Counted from the stretch's first letter, positions 11,076 to 22,387 are shown. The stretch: DNA of 64,000 nucleotides from Gigantopelta aegis (GCF_016097555.1 NC_054713.1:8356345-8420344); one strand, 5' to 3'. The notes: a model not told the origin generated them from the letters alone. Numbers and translations: made by a program.

Positions 11076-11539
11076 CGTCACATAAACTTACATAAGCCAG
11101 ATCAACAACGCCTAATCATTTATTTTTTATTTTTGTGCTTTCTTTCCAAACAAAAATACATGTTTTATGTGTTACTAAAACCTCTATTCATTCTCTCCTG
11201 TGTCCGCTGGCAGAACAACTGCCTACAATTCCTGCGAGGAGCAAGTTGAGTAGTGCATATACTTGATCAGGTTGTTAAGAACTAATTGTTGTTGATTATG
11301 TTGATCACCACTGTTTGAAGTTTCCCCGATTCTTATTATACAATGTACATGATTGATAAAAAAAATCTCTTGAATGAAAACCCGAACACACTATAACAAT
11401 TATGAAGACTTTAACTGTATAAAAACAACAGGCACCGTCAATGCTCTTCTTTTCGTCCTCTAATATATTAATTATAAAATAGATCAATTATATAAATTAT
11501 ACAGATAAAATTTATCATTTATCATAAATACAATAAATA
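11076..11539. other. AT-rich stretch, no gene seen
   Basis: Holds a weak echo of the duplicated-block motif (GATTATGTTGATCACC at 11293) and otherwise nothing recognisable. Short ORFs here are AT-driven. Confidence 0.4.
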
Positions 11540-11676
11540 TACCCTAGACTATGTTCGGTCCCGATCAGCACTATGCACGAAACTTTGGCCGATATCGAGA
11601 TTTCATCTCCAGATTATTGCCAATCACAAAGACCACCAGGAAAGCCAAAGATAAAACCAATATTTCCTCCATGAAG
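11540..11676 (+). mobile_element. LINE-A fragment ending at the ORF2 start (copy of 4845-4985)
   Basis: TATGTTCGGTCCCGATCAGC through TTCCTCCATGAAGTAC matches 4845-4985 and shares its right-hand junction with non-LINE DNA, showing that the fragment and its flank were duplicated together. Confidence 0.8.
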
Positions 11677-12560
11677 TACATTTGTCAGTTTATTTGATAA
11701 GGGACAATTGTCGAATGCATAAGATGTGTTTTTTTTTCATAAAAAGGTATTTGGTATATATTAGATGCATTTTTACACAAAAAAGTTTATATACTTTTAA
11801 AATGATCAAATCATCATTCAACTCATTTGAGAACTACGTTAGTGGCTTACAACTGCCTCGTTCCTGTTGTAAATTTCCACAATAATTTACGACGATAGTA
11901 AGCTACGCCTCGTCGTGGTGATCGTAGAAAAGCATCAAGGTCGCGATGGTTGGTAGTTATGGGGATTCGTGGAAGGGGCCCTGGTTGTGTATAGATCTTG
12001 GTGACCTATACACAATGCATCCATAATAAAGTTTCGATCAAGTCGCTCCCTATACAGTCTTGCCAACAACATTTAAAATAATCAGGGCCTTTAAACACTT
12101 CTTTTTAACATGTTTTAAATGTGGAACAAGAGACACGTGAGTGTGGAATCAGACAAGAGCAGGCCTTCCCGCTGTTGGCGGTGTTGTTTCTTCTGTTGTT
12201 TTTGTTGCAAGCGAGTACATAAATGATGGACATGACTAATGGTTTCGACATTATCATAAAAATGGCAGGTTAGTGGTTGCTTCCATTAACAGCTGGGAGG
12301 CACGTGACTCTGGAGTCAGAAAGGCACAGGCTATCCAGCTGTTGTTTCCGTTGATGGAAGTGAGTACATAAATGATGGACATGACTAATTGTTTCGACAC
12401 TATTCTTATCATTATGTTCTTCGGCGTGGAACTACTTTTTTAATATATAAAATTGAATGCATTAATGTTTAACGACACAAATACAGATCGGATGTTAGGT
12501 GTCATATCAAAAGTGTAATATATAGACAAAACCTGTAAATATGTTTATTTACGGTGAGTA
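11677..12560. repeat. Duplicated block B (copy of 4986-6250), no gene
   Basis: Co-linear with block A: 11677-11905, then a LINE-A ORF2 scrap at 11975-12130 (minus), a duplicated GAGTACATAAATGATGGACA segment (12210 and 12362), and a degenerate LINE-A tail at 12463-12512. It ends where SINE-C inserted. Confidence 0.65.
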
Positions 12561-12937
12561 AAAAAGAAAGAAGTGTTTTATTTAACGACGCACTCAACAC
12601 ATTTTATTTACGGTTATATGGCGTCAGACATATGGTTAAGGACCACACATATTTTGTGAGGAAACCCGCTGTCGCCACTACATGGGCTACTCTTCCGATT
12701 AGCAGCAAGGGATCTTTTATTTGCGCTTCCCACAGGCAGGATAGCACAAACCATGGCCTTTGTTGAACCAGTTATGGATCACTGGTCGGTGCAAGTGGTT
12801 TACACCTACCCATTGAGCCTTGCGGAGCACTCACTCAGGATTTGGAGTCGGTATCTGGATTAAAAATCCCATGCCTCGACTGGGATCCGAACCCAGTACC
12901 TACCAGCCTGTAGACCGATGGCCTGCCACGACGCCGG
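12561..12937 (-). mobile_element. SINE-C copy (tRNA-headed), full length with target-site duplication
   Basis: The minus strand starts with a tRNA-like head (GGCGTCGTGGCAGGCCATCG, B-box-like GGTTCGGATCCC). It then has the core shared with SINE-B (GATAGCACAAACC... on the plus strand; AAAAGATCCCTTGCTGCTAA) and a tail ending GCGTCGTTAAATAAAACACT. Flanking 13-bp direct repeats TTTACGGTGAGTA lie at 12548-12560 and 12938-12950. Non-coding. Confidence 0.92.
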
Positions 12938-12950
12938 TTTACGGTGAGTA

Positions 12951-13175
12951 GTGCTAGCTACTAATTATAACCATTTAAAATGAATGACTGGACAAGAATA
13001 GATTAATGTACCCCACCACAAAAATACACATCGGCTATTCGGTGTCAGAAAAGGTAAGTATTATTTATATAATTCTAAGGAGCTGGGGGGGGGGGGGGGG
13101 GGGGAGGGGAGTATAATACAATACATAAATCAAGACAAAGTATATTTTAAAATTTTGTATAGAAATAAAAGTGTT
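12951..13175. repeat. Continuation of block B with degenerate LINE-A tail and poly-G
   Basis: Collinear with 6225-6447 of block A. 13005-13055 is a minus-strand LINE-A 3' end variant. A ~19-nt poly-G run at 13086-13104 replaces the purine-rich run at 6361-6377. Confidence 0.6.
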
Positions 13176-13399
13176 TTAAAGGGACATTCCTGAGTTTGCT
13201 GCAATTTGTAAAGGTGTTATCGACTGTAATTACATACCAAATATATTTTTCTGCATTAAATATTAGTGGATGTATATTAAACTTGTTTCTGATCGTTATG
13301 TACTAGCTTAAATTTCATTTTATTTCCAAAAAATATTAAGACGACCAGAAACACATTGAATTTAATATATAAGTTTAATCGTAGAAATATTTTATTAAT
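13176..13399. mobile_element. MITE-1 copy, internally deleted and right-truncated
   Basis: Starts TTAAAGGGACATTCCTGAGT and keeps consensus to the ATTTTATTAATG boundary, as at 6795, with a central deletion. It is the block-B counterpart of 6448-6795. Confidence 0.75.
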
Positions 13400-14178
13400 G
13401 ATTAAGTTTGGTGTTCATCTTCGTCAAGTGCATCTCCCGCTATGGTCAGGCTGGAGTGGATTACAGAGTCGATCATGAACCAGAACATCACGTCCTTTGA
13501 AATGGAACCGGTAATCTGGTAAGTATGCGACTAAATGTATTCAATGTATTACGTTCGTGTGCATCAACGTACAAGCTCTCTACTGGAGTTGGTTTGAAAA
13601 CATCAAGACAAAGCCCAAGTCCCAGGGTGTGTATAGGATCTAGCATCTGCAAATAAGACTTACATTCCGGCGTGCTGACCCGTACATACCAATAACCTAA
13701 AATATTGAGGGCTTTTAAACCTTATGATGTTTTTAAATGGGGCACACGACTCTTGAGCCAGAAAGGCGCAGGCCATCCAGCTGTTGTTGGAAGCGAGTAC
13801 ATAAATAATGGACATGACTAATGGGTTTGACATTATTATTATGTTATTTGGTGTGAAAACTACTTTTTTTCTAAAATATTTATGAATTAATGTTTAACGA
13901 CACCCCAGCACAAAAATACACATCGGCTATTGGGTGTCAAAAATAAATGTATAAAAGGTGTAATATATAGACAAAACCTGTAAATATGTTTATTTATGGT
14001 ACGAAGTGCTTGCGAAAAATATTGCATAAAACCTGATTAGCTACTAAGTATAAGTATTTAGAATACTGGTGTTAATTTTAAGTAATCTAAACTTAACAAG
14101 TAACAACTTATCTGTGGCGGGCGTGTATTAATGTTATTTTTAAGGCTGCAAAACGGAATGAATGAACTATTCAGACAA
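13400..14178. repeat. Dispersed block, minisatellite unit, LINE-A scraps (no gene)
   Basis: 13398-13500 is the dispersed block. 13550-13745 is a minus-strand LINE-A ORF2 scrap. 13886-13945 is a good LINE-A 3' tail (CACATCGGCTATTGGGTGTC, minus strand). 13945-14178 is unassigned. Confidence 0.5.
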
Positions 14179-14580
14179 TTAAAGAGACATTCCTGACTGC
14201 TGCATTGTAAGATGTTTCCGACTAATAAAATATTTCTACGATTAAACTTACATATTAAATGTAATACATTAAATACATTAAATACATATGTTCTTGTTTA
14301 GAATATCAGTGCCTGTATATTCAATGTGTTTCTGGTCGTCTTAATATTTGTAAGAAGCCCAAACTGTATTTTGTCTTCAAATAATTTCGTTAGTACGATT
14401 TTTTTTTACAAAATAAAATTAACCTAGTATACATATTAAAACGATAAAAAAACACGTTTAATAAACAGCCACTAATAGTGTATCCAGAAAAATATATTTG
14501 ATATGTAATTATAATCGTTAAAAACTCTGTTAGTCGATAACATCTTAAAAATTGCAGCAAACTCAGGAATGTCCCTTTAA
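14179..14580. mobile_element. MITE-1 copy, near full length
   Basis: TTAA at both ends (14179-14182 and 14577-14580). Left end AAGAGACATTCCTGACTGCT, right end GCAGCAAACTCAGGAATGTC. 402 bp with a small duplication of ATTAAATACATTAAATACAT on the left side. The ORF at 14552-14740 starts inside it and is not considered real. Confidence 0.85.
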
Positions 14581-14860
14581 AGTATTACTGAACACGAACG
14601 TGAAAAATTCCAGGATGACGTCACCGACTGTTTTTTGTAAGTTTCAAAAGAGGAAACTGTCCACGCGAGAGCTTGACGAAATAGAGCTTATTACCAGTGT
14701 TTTTCGGTGTCGTCAATATATATTAAGAATGAATGTTTAACGACATCTATGGAAATATTTATATATAATTATGTAAAACCACATTGTAAGGAGCTGTGGG
14801 GGAAAAGCATAATACAATACATCTTAAAACCTCATAGCTAAAAAAAATTCTGAATGCAAT

Positions 14861-15409
14861 TTAAAAGGACATACCCTAGTTTCAACCCATAAAAATTAAC
14901 ACAAGGGACGGTCCATAAATGTCAATGGTTTTCATGATCCTAACAATGTTAGGATTGGGTTTGACCCCCCTCATCCTAACCTTCGATGGACCGATGTTTT
15001 ACCTGAAAAGCAATCCGAACATGGCTTTTACCCCCTCCCGAACATTGTTCGGATTGTAAAGCACATCGATATTTATGAACCGTCCCTAAGTTTAGTTAAT
15101 CTACAAACCTGTAACACATTTGGATAAAGTTACAAATAAGTGAAACATGAGTCCGTGACTTTGAAATGGTTAAATACCCTCTAAAACTCGACTCCATAAC
15201 TGTTACCTCTCAAACTGTTACCTCTCACACGCACGTGCGCTTTTAAGAATATGAGAAATGCATTTTGTGATATTAAAAACACTTCGAATGTACGGAAAAG
15301 GATAATTTAAACAATAAAATCTAAGTAAAGTATGATTTCAGTTATCAAAAAGGGCTGTAATAGTAAAAAAAATGCCTTAGTCTTTAAAAACTAGGGTATG
15401 TTCCTTTAA
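14861..15409. mobile_element. MITE-2: TTAA element with CATACCCTAGTTT ends
   Basis: Left TTAAAAGGACATACCCTAGT and right ACTAGGGTATGTTCCTTTAA are inverted copies, bounded by TTAA. A larger relative with CACGCCCTAGTT ends lies at 54557-55752; both contain GTTAATCTACAAACCTGTAA. Non-coding. Confidence 0.8.
14904..15088. mobile_element. MITE-3 nested in MITE-2
   Basis: AGGGACGGTCCATAAAT at the left and ATTTATGAACCGTCCCT at the right form an inverted repeat of about 22 bp. The interior has further dyads (CCTAACAATGTTAGG; CCGAACATTGTTCGG). It interrupts MITE-2 between CCATAAAAATTAA and GTTAATCTAC. Confidence 0.8.
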
Positions 15410-15535
15410 AATATGCCAAATATATCATTTGTCGTCAGGGGTCGGCTTGAGAAAATGTGTTGCACAGTCAGTGTACACTGACTATTCACACTGAGGAGAA
15501 GGCTCCTCGTTAAAATAAATGAATGCGAGCACGAC

Positions 15536-16310
15536 ACAAGACTATTTCATCCTTCCTGCACCGCCTATATGATGACTGCCACTCTCCCAGGACTGCCTTG
15601 ACAGAATGAAGGTTGTTCGCAACCGCACCGTCCCAATCATCCGGCCAAGTCGAACAGATATATTGGTCAATATGAAATTAAAATCATTGTAGGTGACAGC
15701 AACATGGACACGAGGCAAGTTCAAAGCAGATTTGGCAGCGACATGTCTTTTCGTTACCCTTAATGCCAAAATGGCTGGGTACCCAACAAAATATAACATC
15801 TTTATTGGCAATTGATAAAACGACACACTTCCGTATCACTATCCCAACTAAGGGATGCTCCAACTGCATGTAAAACCTGCACATGAAAAGTGATTCTGTA
15901 AAAAAGAATATATTTGGATGCACATGAATCCTTAATCTGTTCCAGGGCTTTAATGATTACCCATAGTTCAGCAGTAAAGATTGATGCTGAATCAGGTAAT
16001 TTCATGGAAATTATTGTCGGATGAAAAAAAAACTAGCTTAAGTCACAGAAATGCCACCCCGTGATCCGTTTGTGTAAAAAAAAAATCACAGTACCTCTCT
16101 TGGATTTCCATGAAATATTTATTTTATTTTATAAATAACTGCATCTGCACGATCTTTCTTTAGTTGCACAAGATCGAATACAATTTTTGGTGGTTTGATA
16201 CATCAATGTGGCAAAATAAAATATGAAGGCGTTTCCAAAATGTCTGTTAAATCAATGTTGAAAACTGCTTAATGCGAAGATCAAATGTTCGAATCGTATT
16301 CGGTATATCA
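15536..16310 (-). pseudogene. LINE-A ORF2 fragment: thumb through RNase H
   Basis: Minus strand matches intact LINE-A 39280-40020. It keeps SASIFTAELWVIIKALEQIK, WVPSHFGIKGNEK and the downstream IGTVRLRT region, but with a lost PSD-type segment, frameshifts and small insertions. It sits between TTAA elements and has no intact frame longer than ~90 codons. Confidence 0.85.
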
Positions 16311-16459
16311 TCAAATAACTTCATTTCTGCCCGGTGCTAGAAAAGTCTGTCTGACCCGAGGGCTAGACAATTTGTATATACGCGTGACGTCATAACATGT
16401 TTGACGTCATAACTCATGGTTTTGAAAATTCTGTTTGTCATTTCAGGCTGTATCATTGT

Positions 16460-16849
16460 TTAAAGGGACATTCCTGAGTTTGCAGCAATTTTTAAGATGT
16501 TATCGACTAACAGAGACTTTTTAACGATTGTAATTATATATCAAATATATTTTTCTGCATAAAATATTAGTGGCTGTATGTTAAACGTCTTTCTGATCGT
16601 TCTAATATTTGTACTAGGTTAAATTTCATTTTATTTCCTAATTATTATTTTTTCGTACTTACGAAATTATTTGAAGACAAACTCCAGTTTGGGCTTCTTG
16701 GAAATATTAAGACGACCAGAAACACATTGAATATACAGACACTGATATTCTAAACAAGAAACTATATTTAATATGTAAGTTTAATCGTAGAAACATTTTA
16801 TTAGTCGGAGACATCTTACAATGCAGGAAACTCAGGAATGTCCCTTTAA
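16460..16849. mobile_element. MITE-1 copy, full length with TTAA at both ends
   Basis: TTAAAGGGACATTCCTGAGT...CTCAGGAATGTCCCTTTAA, 390 bp. On the minus strand it encodes the peptide FLHCKMSPTNKMFLRLNLHI, nearly the same as the C-terminus of the array ORF at 57690. This shows that the array peptide is MITE-derived. Confidence 0.9.
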
Positions 16850-17059
16850 AATTTTTTTGGATTATGTTTACGAATAGTTCTACAATAAACAAACCGTACA
16901 TAGCTTACAAAATTAATGTTTTGTTACTGTAATTAAATAGGGAAGAAAAAAAAAAAATCAAAGAAAGAAATATTTGTTATAATTTAACTCCATAATAATT
17001 ATTAATTTCGGGTCCCTTTTTAAAAATAAATGAATGCGTCAAATATGTATGGCCGATGC

Positions 17060-17190
17060 GGGCACGAGACAAGACTACTTCATCCTTCCTGCACCGCCAC
17101 CAGGATGATTGCCACTGTCAGGACTGGCTTGAAAAAAATGAAGCTTGTTCCCAACCGCACCGTCCCAATCATCTTGCCAAGTGGAACACA
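17060..17190 (-). mobile_element. LINE-A ORF2 fragment
   Basis: Minus-strand relic matching 39895-40030 of the intact LINE-A (GATGATTGCCACTGTCAGGA; CGCACCGTCCCAATCATC). Frame-broken. Confidence 0.7.
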
Positions 17191-17334
17191 TATCCGTCAT
17201 ATAAATTCGAACATCATATTTTTTGGAACAGCTCATTTATACGCGATTTTCCACGTGCATACTGAAGGTGTGAAGTCAAAGTATGAAAAAATAATGAATC
17301 AGTGTCCAAGGTTTGGGTACATAGCACCATGCTA

Positions 17335-17458
17335 TGTATCACCATGTTGTTAACTTATTAATCACGTTTCATGTTTGGAAAGTACAATACAAGAAACTAC
17401 ATCACCAGCTTGAGACTTTTGTTCATTCATTTACATTCGTAAATTGCGCTGTGTTAAT
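17335..17458. repeat. 124-bp direct repeat, left copy
   Basis: Starts TATCACCATGTTGTTAACTT and ends CGCTGTGTTAAT. About 88% identical to 19497-19618 in the same orientation. The pair brackets a ~2.0 kb block; see the next entry. Confidence 0.8.
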
Positions 17459-19496
17459 TGGTGGAGATCCGATGGCAAAATCTACTAAGGTTCTACGGCC
17501 AAATGAGTACATCAAAATCTACCTTGTTCTACGGAAAAGCGAGTACATGCAAATTTACCTGACTACAGCGAAGCGACTACAACACAATCTACGTGACTCT
17601 GCAACCAGGTACAGCCAAGTACAAGTGAATCAAGAATAATAGAACGAGCACAGTCTTGCGAAAATGAACTTTTTCTAATCAAGATTTGACAGAAACAGAA
17701 CTTACAGAACTGTTGGACCAACAGAAAGGCATCAATATTCGTGTCAACGAAAACCCAAAATCCGGACAACTAGCTTAACACGAAATTCTACACAACGGAA
17801 CTTCCCAAGCGACACGGTCTGGCATAACGGTAAGTGGGTATTTGGCAAAAGAATTTGTAAATGTCATGCAAATCTATGTCCATTATAAATGTTCTGTTTA
17901 AAATGTTCCAATCTAAATGCTCACTCAGATGTAAACCACATAAATTGTCATAAATATTCCAACATGATACCCAAGTCAACAGCATTTCTAAACCTAAACA
18001 CAAATCGGATAAACAAAGAGAAAGGGACAATATTAGAAAATCTCAGTACGAATTTCGAACATTTTGTGCTAGGCAACTACCATTTTCTAACTTAGGTGCT
18101 AAGGCTTTCACTAGCGTTGTCAACTTAAATAACCCACTAAAACAAGAACTCGATGCTGTTAAGGCCAAACAAAAGTCCAGTAGGGAAATAAAACAACCAA
18201 AGATTTGACAGAAGCAACTAACCATCCAGAACCAATCTCAGGAAATCGGTTCACTAAAAGCACAGCTAGAACAAACCCGTACAACTACAAAAGAACTCCA
18301 AGAGTCTAAAAAGGATGTAGCATTGTTACAAAGTATAATAAATAAATTGACAGAAGACTTAAACGTTTCTCGTAACAGTAATGCAAATAATGAAGAGTAT
18401 AACAAAATTGTGTGTCATGGAATGCAAACAGACATTGATGCTTTACATTAACAATCAACCAGTTATTACGATAAGCTTGTTCAACAAAACACTGAGTTAG
18501 AAAATCTTAGACGGGAAAATTATGAACTAGTTCAAAGACTAAATACATCGAGTAATACAACTTGTCCACACCAGTACATAAGACGAGACAAATATCACCG
18601 ACGATAAATAACGACTCATTTGATTATTAAATGTTTTTCGGAATAAATAATATAAACAGTAAACGTATTAATTTTCAATAAATTCATAATCTTGAAATAC
18701 CTAAACTGATATTAGAAAGTAAGCTTGATATTCACATAGCCAAAACCATGTATACATTATACAGACGACAGCACCATAAGCATCAGTGCCTGGATTCGAA
18801 CTCGAGATAAAAAGCCTGTCAACGACAACTGCTTCAGACGACGTCAACGCTAATCAACTGACTCAACGAGATTACGATACAAGCGAAAAACGTGTCTAAT
18901 AGATGAAACAGTTTATTTGTGATACCACGTTTCGGACGCGGCACAACTATTTCAAGTACTGTATACAAACTACCTTAACAAGTTTATTCTCTAGACACGA
19001 GGACGTGTTCTTTCTTCCGGCGGTGGATAACTGTCACAGTGCTAAACTTCAACTTTATAACAATACGGATTATATCTTTATTTTCACATGTGCATTAATT
19101 AGAATTAGTTAATTGGTAATCTGACGTCTGCCATGGTATCCACTTAGAGACATGCCAATCAAACCAATTAGTGTCAAACTAATTAAATATGTAACGAGCA
19201 ATATAATGCAATTCAGTTTAATTGTTGCCACGGGTATTGCAGGCGTCTGAACGAGTACACCTTGACAACTGTATATTACATAGATACGTGTTTAGTATGC
19301 GTCTTATAAATAAGGATACATTACCCATGAAAGACAGACTTGGGGAGAACAGATACTGTTCACATGCCTTGAAGTTCTCTCACAAAGCACAAACTCTAAT
19401 GGAAGATCTGAGAGATGTTTTGTAACATAAGAATGTCAACTCTATCGGGAGACCTGTGTGTCATTCACCCAAGAGCTCTGACTTGTATATTATCTG
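17459..19496 (+). other. Degenerate coding block between direct repeats; possible non-autonomous retroelement fossil
   Basis: Immediately after the left repeat comes TGGTGGAGATCCGATGGC, which could be a primer-binding-site-like start, then an ATG-led frame (17472). Further on there is a Cys/His-rich segment near 17855-17960 and a Lys/Glu/Gln-rich, coiled-coil-like segment about 18100-18600. It is broken. No RT, integrase or transposase motif was seen. The arrangement could be a small LTR-type element or simply a duplicated flank around an old gene fragment; I cannot decide. Confidence 0.3.
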
Positions 19497-19618
19497 TATC
19501 ACCATGTTGTTAACTTATTAATCACGTTTTATGTTTGGAAAGTACAATACAACAAACTACATCACAACTTGAGATTTCTGTTACTTCATTAATATTCGTA
19601 AATTACGCTGTGTTAATA
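19497..19618. repeat. 124-bp direct repeat, right copy
   Basis: Same orientation as 17335-17458, with scattered substitutions and a few indels, implying an old event if these are terminal repeats. Confidence 0.8.
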
Positions 19619-19679
19619 AGATGTATTTCTACTTTGGATATTGAATCTATATTGTCCAAATTATACACTGGCGGGTTAC

Positions 19680-20440
19680 TTTTATAATGTTTCTTTAACT
19701 ACTTTAACATATTCTTTGTTTAAAAGCAAAGAGTTATTGAATTTCCACAGCCCTTTACCTCTTACTATTTGACTTATGTTTATCCTTAAAACTACTCCTG
19801 CATGATCGGAACGGCAACTATTTTCAATTATGACTTTTTCCACCATAGACGTAAGATTATTGGATATTAAGAAGAAATCCAATCTAGCTTGTTTTAAAGG
19901 TGTTTTCTTCTTCCATGTATATCTACGGAGATTAGGGTATAATTCTTTAAATGGGTCTTTTAAATCAAATGCTTCCATTTTATCGATAAAAAAAAATTCC
20001 GGCATTTTGGATGATTTACGTGTTTATAGTTTTTTGTATCCAGATCTTGATTTAGTACCAAATTAAAATCTCCACAAAGTATATATTTTTCATTTTGGAA
20101 TTCTTCAATACAGTCTAAAATATATTGATAAAAAATATCATTATCTGCATTTGGTCCATATATGTTCACAAGGGTAATTCTCTCCCCCTCTATTGTTAAA
20201 TCGATTATGATATAGTTTCCCCGAGTTATCTTTTTTATACCATGTATAAGTATAAGAACTAAATATGCATTTAAACCCCCACTGCCTCTCTATATATGGC
20301 TCTAAGTCTGACATGAAGTGTGTATCTTGTAAGCAGTAAATGCGAAATGATTTACTTTTTAAGTAATTTAATACACCCCTTCGTTTCTCCTTGTCCCCGA
20401 GCCCCTGACAGTTAAGCCTTATTATTTGCAGACACGCCAT
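19680..20440 (-). pseudogene. L1/Tx1-type LINE ORF2, endonuclease fragment
   Basis: Minus strand begins MACLQIIRLNCQGLGDKEKR (endonuclease N-terminus: Asn in LNCQG, a Gln-Asp pair at YCLQDTHF). It continues with NIYGPNAD, LCGDFNLVLN, ARLDFFLIS, RSDHAGV and then GKGLWKFNNSLL, a motif characteristic of L1/Tx1 elements just after the endonuclease. Two or three frame breaks separate the pieces, and RT is absent (the copy ends at about 19680). It is unrelated to LINE-A. The intact SDH and GDFN motifs suggest moderate age. Confidence 0.85.
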
Positions 20441-20868
20441 GATAAGTTCTCAAGATTATGTAATTTGTTATATGGGCACACACTATGTATAAATATAATA
20501 CTGTTGAGACATTTAGTCTTTAATTTGTAGATTTGTGTTTTTAACTTGTTAGGAATTGGCAGGTCTTTAATTGTTCCCTTCATCCACTTTCATAAAATAT
20601 AAACTAAACACGAATAGGACAATTCCTTCCAATATAACTAAATGATCCGTAAAAATGCACAGCAGCTAGAGGAAATGACGTAATTTACAACAAAAAAATC
20701 ACCTGATTCAAATAATAGTGAATAAACGTTCGCATTCTTACGCGACATAAGTATCAAGTTTACACAAACAATACTACAGGCGTATTTAAAACTAAACAAA
20801 ATAAATTCAGTTATGTATTGTTAAAGTATGCATATAAATTTAATTATAAGATTTGACAGAAGTTATCG
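20441..20868. other. Unassigned AT-rich DNA
   Basis: No coding signal, repeat match or RNA gene recognised. Confidence 0.3.
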
Positions 20869-20983
20869 TTTGGTTCATGCAAGTATGAACCGAAAAAACG
20901 ATGTGCACACTTTTGTATGACCCCCTACGCGGGATCATATAGTGTGCACATCGTTTTTTCGGTTCATACTTGCATGAACCAAA
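20869..20983. repeat. Perfect 43-bp inverted repeat with a nested hairpin
   Basis: Arms 20869-20911 and 20941-20983 are exact reverse complements (TTTGGTTCATGCAAGTATGA inward), separated by a 29-bp spacer. Each arm contains its own dyad GGTTCAT-GCAAGT-ATGAACC, so a cruciform with side hairpins is possible. Probably a small foldback element of recent origin; no target duplication was identified. Confidence 0.85.
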
Positions 20984-21019
20984 AAATAATTGCGGTCAAT
21001 TCTTAAATAATATTTTCAT

Positions 21020-21078
21020 ATACTTACCATTTGTGACACCCAATAGCCGATGAGTATTTTTGTACTAGGGTGTCGTTT
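21020..21078 (+). mobile_element. LINE-A 3' terminal fragment
   Basis: TTTCATATACTTACCATTTG then TGACACCCAATAGCCGATGA and GGGTGTCGTTTT match the last ~60 bp of LINE-A. Extremely 5'-truncated insertion. Confidence 0.8.
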
Positions 21079-21713
21079 TGGTTTGGTTTGGAACCTTTCC
21101 CCTGACTTGTTAAGTCCTTTTGTTTTACTTTTAGTGCGTGTTGAGTCTTTGCAAATTCGACCCCGCCATTATATTTGTGCCATAATTTCTTTTTTGCAAA
21201 TGACGATCAAAACTGCTGATCATTCCTCGTAACGAACTAGGCTCATACTCTGTATTCTCCTTGGTACGAACAGGGAGAATAAATTCGGACAAATAATTGT
21301 CGAGATCTGAAGGAGGAATACAATGAATTTGCCGATTTTTAACAAAATGTTTTCAATGACAAATATTCATTAAATTTCAGGTGCGATACCGTCTTTTTGA
21401 TTGTATTTGTTTTCATGCTCCTCAATAAATGTATTTACATCCACTGGTTTGAATCGATTCATGTCAGTATTGAGTAGTTTATAGAGGCGGCGTTATTTTT
21501 GTTTGTTTACAAACAGCTGATAGCAGACGTCGCCCTTTAACCAAGTCGCTACGCGCACGTGATATCTCGTGAAAGATATTTCTTACATAGGTTTCTTTCA
21601 TGGGGCACCTCTATCCTACATGCATAGGAATGAGAGAAAAGTCAATTCCAACCCTTGGGACAAAATGTGTTTGTAAAAAGAAAAACAAAAAAAACATTTT
21701 ATCACTCGTGTTG
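21079..21713. other. Unassigned intergenic DNA
   Basis: No gene or repeat recognised. An oligo-A-rich run at 21675-21700 precedes SINE-B. Confidence 0.3.
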
Positions 21714-22034
21714 TGGGGCAGGACGTAGCCCAGTGGTAAGGCGGTCAGCGTGGGATCGATCCCCGTCGATGGACACATTGGGCTATTTCTCGTTCCAGTC
21801 AGTGCACCACATCTGGTATATCAAATGCCGTAGTGTGTACTACCCTGTTTGTGGGATGGCGCATATAAAAGATCCCTTGCTGCTAATCGAAAAGAGTGGC
21901 CCATGAAGTGGCGACAGCGGGTTTCCTCTCTGAATATCTGTGTGGTCCCTAACCGTATCTCTGACGCCATATAACCGTAAATAAAATGTGTTGAGTGCGT
22001 CTTTAAATAAAACATGTCTTTCTTTCTGTTTTTT
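21714..22034 (+). mobile_element. SINE-B copy, full length
   Basis: tRNA-like head GACGTAGCCCAGTGGTAA (good A box) and a B-box-like GGGATCGATCCCCG. Core TTTCTCGTTCCAG, GTGCACCAC, GGTATATCAAA, GCATATAAAAGATCCCTTGC and GCGACAGCGGGTTTCCTCTC. Tail CTGACGCCATATAACCGTAA...GTGCGTCTTTAAATAAAACA followed by (TTTC)n. A Pol III-derived retroposon without coding function. Confidence 0.93.
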
Positions 22035-22043
22035 TCTTTGCAT

Positions 22044-22387
22044 TGTAGCATTGTAAGATGTTTCCGACTAAAAATATTTTTACGATTAATTACATATTAA
22101 ATATATCTTCTTGTTTAGAATATCATTGTGTTTCTGGTCTTAATATTTGTAAAAAGCCCAAACTGGATTTTGTCTTCATATAATTTCGTAGGTACAAACA
22201 AATCTATTTTAGGAAATAAAATGAAATTTAACCTAGTACAAATATTAGAACGATCAGAAACACGTTTAATATACAGCCACTAATATATTGTGCAGAAAAA
22301 TATATTTGATATTTAATTAGTCGTTAAAAAGTCTCTGTTAGTCGATAACATCTTAAAAATTGCAGCAAACTCAGGAATGTCCCATTA
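22044..22387. mobile_element. MITE-1 copy, left-truncated
   Basis: Starts inside the element at GCATTGTAAGATGTTTCCGA, adjoining the SINE-B tail, and ends GCAGCAAACTCAGGAATGTC-CCATTAA. Same palindromic interior as the others. Confidence 0.85.

Noticed and set aside
20141-20440. Host exonuclease-III-like gene
   Set aside because: The GKGLWKFNNSLL motif after SDH and the broken frames identify an L1/Tx1-type LINE fragment.
21714-22034. tRNA gene at the SINE-B head (good A box and B-box-like sequence)
   Set aside because: Repeated in many diverged copies joined to a SINE core and tail; the acceptor and anticodon arms do not fold as a functional tRNA.
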